The notes under the pieces are model-generated. The model had not been told where the DNA came from, did not search any database, and saw nothing but the letters and a program-made list of their open reading frames with translations. Positions 37,301-49,300 of a stretch of 64,000 nucleotides of DNA are shown here, one piece after another; the stretch's first letter is position 1; every line of letters begins with the position of its first letter. The stretch covers positions 31,328,533 to 31,392,532 of the forward strand of contig JAKZAP010000001.1 in the NCBI GenBank assembly GCA_023053575.1, written 5' to 3'. The translations under genes were made by a program, and so were the position numbers. This DNA comes from Branchinecta lynchi. Lineage: Eukaryota > Arthropoda > Branchiopoda > Anostraca > Branchinectidae.

Positions 37301-40300
37301 ATGAAGATTCTCGCAAACTTTTCGTTGTGTGACGGGAAAACTCGGCAAGGCCGAAAAAGCGCAAAAAATTCGTAGTTACGAAACGAACAAATGGAGAAAG
37401 GTGGGGATTTTAGAAGCTTATAGTTCAGTATGGGAGCTAAGTATATTACGAAAGGCAGAAAAAGCAAGAGGGGTCCTATAATTCTGACCATTCTGATGTC
37501 CTTATTTGATTGTCTTACCCGCAGTTAAGTCTACCTTTCCACTTAACTTCAGTTTTTGGCTGACGCATATTCTTTCAGGGAGAACTCAGCTTGTGCCAGC
37601 TACGCTGCCTCGGAAAGTGGTGAAGTGCAGTTGGTTCCTCACCATCCGCTACCTCATGGTAGTGAAATAGACTATCCTGTCAGGGTTCAACAGGTAGGTT
37701 CTTTGAGCTTACCCTAACCAAGTTCACCGTTTTCTTGATTTTACTTTTTGTTGGGGAATGGATAGTTTTGTAGCACCCGTATATTTCAGTTTTTCTCAAA
37801 CCGAGTTTCTTGGGTATTGGTTGCTTTACACTGGAAACACTTTCTCCGAGTAAGGATTAAAGTTAACTGCAGTATTTGCTACTGGGAAAATCTTATCTCC
37901 ACTGAGATAATATTAAACCGGATTAGAGGTAAGATTATCTCAGAAGAGACAATATTAATCCCAGTAGCAAATACGGCAAGATTTTTGTTTATGGTGTGCA
38001 CTGTAAAAACTTTTTCCGGATAAGGATTAAAGTTAATTGCAGTATTTGCTACTGGGATTATTCTTATCTCCACTGAGATAAGATTAATCCGAATTAGAGA
38101 TAAGATTATCTCAGTAGAGATAAGATTAATCCAAGTAGCAAATACTGCAAAATCTTCTTTTTACAGTGTAGTCGAGCAGGGCCTTGTGGCGCATACATCT
38201 TAAATGACCTGTCTTACCTATAATACTAACGCAACTTAGTTCCATAATCACTCTATATATTTCGTACGGTACATTCTAACCCCTCTAATAAAACCACGCT
38301 GATTTTCTCACTTGCCGTTTTTTGCTACCTTCGATGTGTATCACGCCGTCGACGGTTGTCTGTGAGAAGTTTTTCCATCAGACAAACCGGTTATGTAAAT
38401 TGTTACCCTGTTTTCGCTACAAGTCAAAGGGTCTAAGAAAAGGCTTAAAACAGCAAAACCTTATTGTGTGAAAGCACAGCATAGTTTTAAAGTATTCAAA
38501 TATTTTAAAATGCTGTAAGTTAAAGAGTAAATAGTACGAGGGGTCCTTTAATCTTTATTCATAGTCAAGCGTATTTCGATGCTTGGGAGCCCTGAAGCTC
38601 TCACACGAACAAACTAAAAGTCTTATTTGTCTGAACATCGGTTACATTTGAAGTAGCTAACTATAGTCTGAAGAAACTGATACAGGCTTGGACCTGACCT
38701 GACTTGGAACCTGACAAGCTTAAAAAAAAAAGTCTCCGATGAAACGGACAGATCAGACCGCAGGCTACGTTTTCCTGTCTGCTAAATTCTCAAATGAGAC
38801 AATACTTCTATACGAATCAAGTGTCAAGACACCAGAGATCCAAGATCCAAGATTGTTGTGGGTTTTCTAAGGATTATTATATCTCTACCCGTTTCATTTT
38901 TTTTTTTTGTGGTTTGGTTTTGTGGTCTCGATTAGGACATTTGAAGTTGATTTTTTGTTCAGTATTTTTTCTGCATTAGTGCAGTTTACTTTTTGCCACC
39001 CCCTATGACAAGGTTAATTCTTGGGGTGGTTGTCAAACTTATTTTTTCATTCTCCTCTCCCAGCATGACTGGCGCACTAATACACTACTGAATAGGCCGA
39101 AGAGTTTCACGAACTTTACCTCTTTACCGTTGACGAGAGGGGGCAGGCTGCTGGTTGGCATAGAATGTGTTTGTGCTTTACAACGCTGCGTCTGAGTTAT
39201 CCGTCGGGCTGGTGCCTTGCAAAACGAGGGTCGTCACGTATGGGGGAGGCCCCCCCCCCAAGTTGTCGGCCCGTCGGTAAATAAATAACTGAGTCGGCGC
39301 CAAGCGCGGCAATTTTTCGTAAAAAGGCGTTTCTTTTCTTGGAAACAGCCGATTTTTCTTCGAAACAGTCGATTTTTCTTCGAAACAGTCTGTTTTTCTT
39401 CGAAACGGCCGATTTTTCTCAAAAATAGTGGAACTATCGGTTTTTGGGATCCCAAAACGTAAGTGGAGGGATACCTATGACATCGCAAAAGTTGTCGTCT
39501 GTCCGTCCGCTCGTCTGTTAGCACGATAACTCTCGAAGGGGTTGAGATATTTTGATTAAACTTGGCACGAAGACTCTTTAAGTTAAAGTACAGGTCAGGT
39601 TCGAAGATGGGCTACTTAGCTCTATATTTAGGGGTGGGGGAGGGGTTTGAAATTAAGGGAAACAAAAAATATTTTTTAAACGCTAATGAAATTGTCGAAA
39701 AAGGAGACATGCTGAATCCGAATCCGAATTCCATACTGTATTCTCGCCGGTCAAATAGTTCACCGGGAATCCGGTGAAAACTGGAAAATTTGTGAAAAGT
39801 AAAAGTTTAATATGAGGTTGATTTGGAGGAAAGGAAACGTGCTGAGTCCGAATACGAAAATTATTTTCTCGTCGGACAATTAGTTCGGCCGGAATCCGGG
39901 CAAAACCGGAGAATTTGTCTAAAGTAAAAGTTTTATTTAAATTTGATAAGATGTTCGATTTGCTGGTAAGTAGACATGCTGAATTCGCATATGACAATCA
40001 TTTTCTCACCGTACGTATAGATCGCTTGGAATCCGGCTGAAACCGGAAAATTTGTTAAAGTAAAAGTTTAATCTGAAATTGATTAGAGATTGGATGTAGG
40101 GGTAGGGAGACATGCTGAATTCGTCTTTGAGCTTTATTTTTTCGCCGGACAAGTAGTTTCGGAATACCGCCGAAACCGGAAAATTGACAGAAGTAAGGCA
40201 GGAACTTTCGTTCTGCTTCGTCAAAATAGATATGACCTAAAGGGGTAAAAGCACATGCTGAATCCATATCTGAACATGCTTTCAACATGCATTTGTGCAT

Positions 40301-43300
40301 TCAAATGTGTCGTGTGTCAACCCTCCTTACTGCACGTAGAGCTCCAGGTTTGACGCTACCAGTATTTCTGCTTTGCAGCTAGAAGACCGTCTCCACGAAG
40401 TATCTCGCGGACTAGACCTTGCTTACCGACTCAACAACGGGGAACGCATTGATAATGTCCTGGACCGCCAAGAACGCTTCGACTTGAAGAGTTTTAAAGG
40501 ATTGATTGACCTAGACAAGCCAGCATTGATGGGTCACTCTTTCGGTGGTGCCACTGTGCTGGTGACATTAGCGAAGGATCCGCGGTTCAAGTAGGCAAAG
40601 CTTGGTTTTCTTTCCTTTAGGGCTAGATACATTTTTTTATGATGCCACAATGATGGTTGTCGCGGCGGCGGGTAGGTTAAATCAGCTATAAGGTCGAGAA
40701 GTTTTATTTTTCTGGTTTTGTCTGTAGGGTTAAGACAACCAAGAAAACGAAGGAGAAGATTAGCAACTGTGTCATAATTGCATCGGATCCAGACTCGAGC
40801 GAATTATTTCCCAATATCGGGGTGGGTCTTCTTCGGGTCGTATCCAGATGACTGTCAAGGTGGCCAACTTGTCCCTTTTCTAGGGGGCTGTAGTTAGTGA
40901 TTGACCGTTATAGCATAATGTCAGTCGTTGGAGACTGGTGGGAGGAATTTTCGGGGAACTGTGCTCCCTGGGATCTTGAATAGAATACACCTGCGAACGA
41001 TATGCCGGATGTGTGCCTTCCACGGGAAGTTGTAAAAAAAATTGGTTTATGTAGTTCAGTTCAGTTCAGTTTTATTTCAACACCAATTACAGACTAGCCG
41101 AATAGCAGGTGGTAGAGTCAGACATACATTAAAAACTAACCAAAATTATCAACATATACTAGAAAGTGGTCGAATCACATATACATACTGAGAACAAACA
41201 ATATAAAAAGTAACGATTGCGGAAATAGACAACAGGGGGTAAAGTTAACCTACTAATTTCTGTTACGTAGGGAAACAAAGGAGGGGACAAAACTATTCTT
41301 GTATCTCACGTGTCAGCAAAACACTGGTTGAAGGGTAGGGACTGGTTCGGAAGCTTGTCTTTAAGGCCTCTCCTTTTCTGTTGTAAAGTTGGGGGCAAGA
41401 TGTCGCGAAGGACTGGGTTCAGTAGAGTCTGCCCTCCAAACTTTAAGCACATATTTTCACGACGGTGAGACAGGGTTATCAGATTAAATTTTTTCAGAAA
41501 ATAAATATAAGGGACTTTCAGAGATTTATCGTTATTAGGAGAGCTCGGTATTTTATCCTCTCTAGAGCATCCGATTGCTCGATAGTCAGACCAAAGTGCA
41601 ATGCAGGAGAGCTGTATTCTAAGACTGGGCGAATGAATGAAAAATAAATGCGCAATAGATGTTCGGAAGGGATACCGTGACGGGAAAGAAGTTTGAGTCC
41701 CCGAAGGCCCATGTTGGCATTCTTTAAAATGGAATCTACGTGCTTTTCCCACTTCGTATCATTCGTGATGTAGTCTTATGTGTTTAATGTATCTTGTGTA
41801 TGGTCATCCTTGGATTTTCATAAATAAACGCGTTTTAGGTGTTTTAGACAGCCGGGAAGCTGGAAAAAGTTTTAGGTGTTGATGTTAATAAGGTTAAACC
41901 TATAACATAAGAAATGTGGAGGACATGGCAGATGTTCGATTTTATCATTATTTATTCAAACATGTTTACAACGGATATACGTCAGCTACGGTTCTATATC
42001 AGCGATATTTCGGCCCTTCTTGGCAAGGGTCCTCGTCAGGCTGTCAATCTTCAGGGTCAACGTCGGGGAAGGAAACAAACCTGTAATTAATAACTGAAGC
42101 TTCTAACTATAAATATCCGATTAGGGCAAAATTACTTTCACAGACCAGTGTAAGGAAAAAACTATCTGAGAGCCCTCTCGAGAGAAAACTAATCCTGAGA
42201 GTCCTCTCCAACGGACACCTTCATAACTATACGTTCAAATCTGCACTTGCAGAACATATTTTCGAAAACCCACCCCATTCAGTATATTTTGACAAAGCCC
42301 AAATTCTTGCAACGTGCACCGAGCCTCGTTTTTGGTGCATGCTGCAGTTCCACTTCTCGACCGATTCCGGACTGATTCTTTCTATATCCGTTTTTGCACT
42401 GCAGCGCTTCCGAGGAAGACGGCAGCGCTTCTCGAGAAGCACGTACTTGCTCCCCGACCAAGTCTGTGCTTCCCTGCAAGATGCTGCAGCGCTGCCGCTT
42501 CAACGAAGGAGAAAGTGAATCCAAAAACGCATATTATGCAAAAGCAAAGAAGTGCTGCAGCAGCGATGCTTCAGCGCTATTGCAACAAAAACGAGCCTCC
42601 GGACTCCATCAAACTATTCGAGAAGCTGTTGAGGTAAAAGAAAAACCGAGCAGGCATTAACCGAGATACAGGCGAGTACTCCCTACCGGAAGTGTGGGAC
42701 GGGGTTATTAAGAGAAGAAAATTTAAGCCTCAGCCCTTTATTAACAACAAAACAGAAGTCGATCGAAATGCAGAAACAAACATTTCCTGTCGTCGCCCCA
42801 ATCGCGCAGCAAAAACAGCAGTCGTGTCAAAGTTAAATCTCAGCATTAGTTTTTCCGTGCAGCGATTATTAAAAGTAATAGATACAGGCGAGTACTCCAT
42901 AACAGAAACGTGGAACGAGGTTATTAATGAAATAATATTTAAGTTTTCAGTCTTTATTAGTAACAAAACCGAAGCTAATTAAAATACACAAAAAAACCTT
43001 CCCTGTCATCGCCCCAATCGTGCAGCAAAAACAGCGGCCGTGAAAAAAATAAATCTCAGGACTAGTTTGTTCCTTACAGTGGTCTTTGAAAGTAATTTTG
43101 CCCTAATAAGATATTTATAGTCGGTAGAACCTTCAGTTATTTATTACAGGTTTGTTTCCTTCCCCGATGTTGACCCAGAAGATTGACAGCCTGACCAGGA
43201 CCCTTGCCAAGAAGGGCCGAAATATCGCTGATGAAGAATCGAAGCTGACGTGTATCCGCTGTAAACATGTTTGAATATATGCTTCCCTGCAAGATGCTGC

Positions 43301-46300
43301 AGCGCTGCCGCTTCAACGAAGGAGAAAGTGAATCCAAAAACGCATATTATGCAAAAGCAAAGAAGTGCTGCAGCAGCGATGCTTCAGCGCTATTGCAACA
43401 AAAACGAGCCTCCGGACTCCATCAAACTATTCGAGAAGCTGTTGAGGTAAAAGAAAAACCGAGCAGGCATTAACCGAGATACAGGCGAGTACTCCCTACC
43501 GGAAGTGTGGGACGGGGTTATTAAGAGAAGAAAATTTAAGCCTCAGCCCTTTATTAACAACAAAACAGAAGTCGATCGAAATGCAGAAACAAACATTTCC
43601 TGTCGTCGCCCCAATCGCGCAGCAAAAACAGCAGTCGTGTCAAAGTTAAATCTCAGCATTAGTTTTTCCGTGCAGCGATTATTAAAAGTAATAGATACAG
43701 GCGAGTACTCCATAACAGAAACGTGGAACGAGGTTATTAATGAAATAATATTTAAGTTTTCAGTCTTTATTAGTAACAAAACCGAAGCTAATTAAAATAC
43801 ACAAAAAAACCTTCCCTGTCATCGCCCCAATCGTGCAGCAAAAACAGCGGCCGTGAAAAAAATAAATCTCAGGACTAGTTTGTTCCTTACAGTGGTCTTT
43901 GAAAGTAATTTTGCCCTAATAAGATATTTATAGTCGGTAGAACCTTCAGTTATTTATTACTGGTTTGTTTCCTTCCCCGATGTTGACCCAGAAGATTGAC
44001 AGCCTGACCGGGACCCTTGCCAAGAAGGGCCGAAATATCGCTGATGAAGAATCGAAGCTGACGTGTATCCGCTGTAAACATGTTTGAATATATGTTTCAA
44101 AGTCAGCTTGGGCTCAAAGAATATCAAACAAAAGTTAGGACCTCGAGAAACGACAATGATAATAATAATTATAAAAGTAACTAACTTAAAACTTATCGTA
44201 CACTCAAAAGAACAAAAAAAAGATGTGTAATCTGGATCACACCGCAGCTAGATACATAGATAGATAAATCTTTTTATTCACCAAAAACTTATCATGGCTC
44301 ACGCCAAATTTGTTTGGTATAGTCATGAATACAACTTATGAGCACACACATAAATCATAATAGGCCTACGCAATAGGGATACAACGGTCATAAATAACAT
44401 TATAAATTTAAACTAGCAGCTCAGCTTATGCTTCGTGATACAACTTTAAAAATGAAGGTACAAAACTCTTTGCAAACCTCTGGTTATTAACTGGGGTGTC
44501 CAGGGTTAACAGGAGCGGTTCCCAGCTTGGTGAACGTAAACTTCCGCCGGGGTCAGAGACCTAATATGGTAGTGTAGGCCGGAACGAGCGGATCTTCGAA
44601 TGCGGGATATACTACATCCCTAATGTGTGGTATAGGACGGGATAAGACGAATTCAACTAACTATATTGAAGATAACATTAACTCTACATGATTACTGCTT
44701 AAACACTTGTACATAGAATATAAACTTATCTTTTGATCTGCTCTGGATCACGGCAACGAAGGAAGAGAGTGGATATGGGTCTTGTCTAGTCTATATCCTT
44801 CTGTGGCGCGACCCAAAAACCTCCGCGCCTCCCTGGAAGCAAGAATGTTCCTTTGTCCAGCGGAACCCCCAAAGCTGCTGGACGCGCGCTGGAACATTCG
44901 TCCTTCCAGAGAAACCAAACCCATATATAGCAACCTAACATGGTGGGCACATTTGATTGGCTGCAACTTTTCAACCGCAGTAGCTACCTTGCAAGGGAGC
45001 CTTTTTGTCAGTTTCCAGAAGGGAAAATATATATATAGCTTCGTTTGGTTTGCAGGTGATAGGATCCCTGCGGTTGGCTGATGATAAGTAGGCATGCCTT
45101 GCACGGGTAGGGAGTTTATCTGTCTCAGAGTGCGTTTGTGTTTGTTCTAGGATTGGCGCATTGCTCGACCCGTGGTTGTTCGGACTCCGAGAAACGATCT
45201 CATCTCTTCCTCAAGAAATTACCCAGCCAATGATTACCATTAACATGGAAGCATTTCTTACCCAGTCATCTCTAAGTCATTTGAAGTCGTTTCTTTCTAG
45301 TCAGTCTGGCGTTGACCGAGTTATGTGCACGATCAAGTGAGTTCTACCTTCGACTATAAGGTTTGAAGCCAAGCTGACCATTCATTACGAAAGAAATAGA
45401 AAACCGTGGTTTTCGGGTTTTTTCATTGAACTACTAGTTGTTGTCCCTCTAATATGATGTGCGAGGGATAAATACAATTTCGGGTATTTCGGTTGCACTT
45501 CCGGCAAACCGTCCTCAGCGAAAAAACAAACAAACTGAATCATAAGATCCAACACCATACCAACAGAAAAACGATGCGGAACCAACTAACCATAAAACGA
45601 CATGTAACTAAAAACCAGAAGAACGATGCGGATTGAACGACATACAAACGCAAATAAAATAACGAATATTAAAATGTGCGTGTTAAGTATATATGTACAA
45701 ATCTGTGACTATTTTACAATTCTAAAAAAAATCGAAAATCACGGTTTTCTATTTCTTCCGTTCTACTTTCAGTTTCTCATAAATGGTCCTATCAGAAGGA
45801 GAATCCTGAGCATTAAGAAATCCGTTTCTCATCGTAATTACTCCTTGACCCGATGACAAATTCTTTGACTGTGTAGTTGTATGGTAGTTGTACAAAAAAG
45901 TTGCATGTACTGATAGATATTCCTTCGGCCCAGGGTGACTGCGAATCATATTTGACGGTGCAAAACGGACAATTGCGCAAGCGCTCAGACGTGGAGTGTG
46001 AACGTAAAATGTTTGTCACATTTTATATACAGACAGCGTCAGAACCAAGACATTTCACATCCCTATTACCTAAACAAGTATTGAAATAACCTAATTTGTA
46101 ATCATCCCCCTTTAAAAGCTTTAAATGTAAAAATACCGCACGTATAAATCCAAAGAAATGTTGAAGACCTCGCAGGGACAACTTGAGTTCTAACAACGGA
46201 CTGCCAGCCATTCCGACCCTTTAAACCTCTCTTCCATTAGCAAGGTAGTGACAAGTGCAGTAAATCAAGTCGTAGCAGCCTGATACCCCCTTTGTCACAA

Positions 46301-49300
46301 TTCATTAAGAACGGCATATCATCGACCATATGACAAAACAGTCCAGTTTCCAACTGTTGCTGTTGGCAATTATTTGTTGCTGTGATACTATATCCTCATC
46401 CATAGATATATCTCTCCAAATGTACAAGAGTTGGACTTGAGACCTGTCATATGCCAACTTAACTCATGGGAAATCTGGGCCCAGCTGCCCGTGAACGGGA
46501 GGGGGGGTCCGGACCTGTCAAAATGCGTATTTACACTTCTTTTTCTTCAAGTATACCAGCCTAGAGTCTGATTCCAGTCACTGGTCAAAGACTTTTTTCA
46601 TGGGCAATTTGGGCCCACTTGCCCATGAGCTTTGAAGTAGGCCGCATGGTCTTATTTGTTGCTGTTACACTAAATTCCGCACCTATACATATAAATCACA
46701 AGTAAACAAGACTTGAACTGGAGACATGTCATAGAGGAACGTAACTAATGGAAAATCGGGGCCCAGTTAGTTACCCATGAAGGTTTAGGTGGGGGGGGGG
46801 GGCTATCAAATTGCATATATAGACGTAAAAATCCTCGACTATACCAGCTTAGAGTTTATTCCAATCACGGGTCAAAAACTTAACTCATGGGCAAATTGGA
46901 CACACTTGCCCATGAACGGGGAGGGTGGGGGGTGGTTCAACTCCACATATAAATCGCCAACCCTGTGATCGAAAAGCACAAAGGAATTTTCATCCCGCTA
47001 TCTCCAGTTTATTGTCAAGTTATAAAATATAAAAAAATGGGCAATCTGGGCTCAATCGCCCCTGAAACAAGTGGGGGTGGGGTTTGGAAGAAGCAAAAAG
47101 GAAAAAGAGACTCCAATGCTCACAAACCTACCAATTTTTAACTTGATACCTGTTGATTCCTGTCACGGGAACGAACTTTACTCCGGGGCAATCTGGGCCC
47201 AGTTGCCCATGAACGCGATGGGTGGGGGAGGTGCAACTTTAAAAGCAATTTCCCAGCCCTAGGATCTAGAAGTACAAGGAATTTCATCATCTTAATGTCC
47301 AACTCTGGTCAAGTTATGAACATTATTCCTGGGCAATCTGGGCCCATTTGCCCCTGAACCGGGTGGGTGGGACCCTAAAGGCAGAACTAGACCCCAATGC
47401 CCACAAGTGTACCAAGTTTGAACATGATACTAGCACTGGTTCACGATTTATGAGCTCCACAAAATATGGTGAAAACCGAAAGCTGAAAGCTGCCACAGCG
47501 CTCGCAATAGTGGATTGTTCCAAGGAACACTCCACTAATAAGCCAGTTACATTTTATTAGAGCTATATTTCGGCCCTTCTTGGCAAGGGTCCTCTTCAGG
47601 CTCAAGCTGCTCAAGCTGGAAAATATACTTGAATACTGATATGTAGTAGTATGGAATGCTTTGATTTAACATGCCTCCGACTTAGTTAATCTTAAGTAGT
47701 ACTATCCGATATCTTCCAATCTTGCTGTAGTAGCATCCCGTTTGCTAGTCGTAGCATGCAGTGGCAACATTTGCTACTGCATGCTACTTTTTCGTACAAC
47801 TCCATAAGACTAATTCTCGATAATTTCTCATCGGGGAGCCCAAACCGACTGGGAAACATATATTCAAACAATGCATACGACGGATACGTCACCTACGAGG
47901 CTTTGGATGTTACGTTATGATATGACTCTCTTGTGTGTCTTTTACTTTTAACGTGTTGTCCGACACCGAGCATCTGATATATGTGTAGCGTGTACTCGAG
48001 CGGCTGGTACATATTAGACCATACCAGTACTCTGATCTTAATCTTCGAAGGGTTGGTTCGTAACTGTGGAGGCGATAGTTCGGACGGTGGGCCTACATTC
48101 AATAAACAGTGTTTAGAAAACGCACTTATTTTTCATATTGAAGTTCTGCAATCTGCATCCATCGACTACATCTGTTATTCCAACGATCCTCAATAAGTAC
48201 TGTCTTAGGACTGACTCTTTAATACATATACTTTGGTCCTTATATACCTGCTTCTACTTAAATCGTTTCCACTCTTGACTTGGAAACAGTTTTGACTTTC
48301 AAACAGGGAACACGGAAAACACTGCGTGAGGAAATGCTACTTCGAGAAAAAGGCACTTTGCAAGAGTTGTTATAAACATTTGGAATTAAATATTTCGTGT
48401 CGTTACATGGAAGCGATATTTCGGCCCTTCTTGGCAAGGGTCCTCGTCAGGCTGTCAAACGTCAGGGACAACGTTGGCGAAGAAGTGAACCTGCAATCAT
48501 GCAAATGGACGGGTCCTCTAATTGCCAAGTAGCTCCGGTGTAAATTCATTGCTGGATTATTTGAGGACGCTATATGACCACGATCACACGTCAAATGCGC
48601 CGACCCCAGAGGCACAGATGAACATTCGTTTTCGACACTCCAATCCCGAGGGGTTGCCCCACTTGCGATTTTAGTATACAGCAAGTGGACGGAGCCACGG
48701 TGCCCGGTCGGTGCCGGCACTGGCTAACACAAGCCGGCACCGGTTGACACAAGCCGGCACCGGTTGACACATGTTATAACATTTATCTAAAAGCAGGAAC
48801 CACCTAATTTACGGCCAGAACCGCTGGTGTTGGCCCAGTCGGGAAAGCGTGTACAGCAGGTGCCGGGGAGTGGGCAACCCCTTGCACCGTCCAGTTAGAG
48901 AGAGATCTGCCCGATGTGGTGTAGCTCGAAAGAAAAAAGGGCAGTAAGCGGGATCGTCTCATGTTCAGAGGATATCAGCAGCAGTTTAAGACAGTTAAAG
49001 AAGTGTGATTCCAAAAAGTCGCCTTCGAGTTACGTTTAAATAGGGAAAATTCGTGTGCAAAATAGACTAAAATTCATTTGGTCCTACCGGAAGGTTAACC
49101 GTATAAGGGCTGTCAACCCAGCTGAAATGTTTGTTAATTGACCATAAATTTATTCAGTTCTTTTCAGTTTATTTTTAACCCATCTCAACAAAATGAGGGC
49201 GAGGCGCCTTAAAGATGGTGTAGCAAACAAACAAAAAACAAATAGAAAAATAAACACTAATTAAAGAAATATACAATAGACGATTAATAATGCGCTGATC

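Noticed and set aside
42692..43795. Two identical 96-codon frames as duplicated genes
   Set aside because: Identity comes from the recent 813-bp duplication of DNA; no start context, domain or splice structure supports a gene. Kept only as a finding about frame preservation.
44748..45104. Overlapping frames of about 100-118 codons on both strands
   Set aside because: Mirror open frames in the same segment with no domain; typical of chance.
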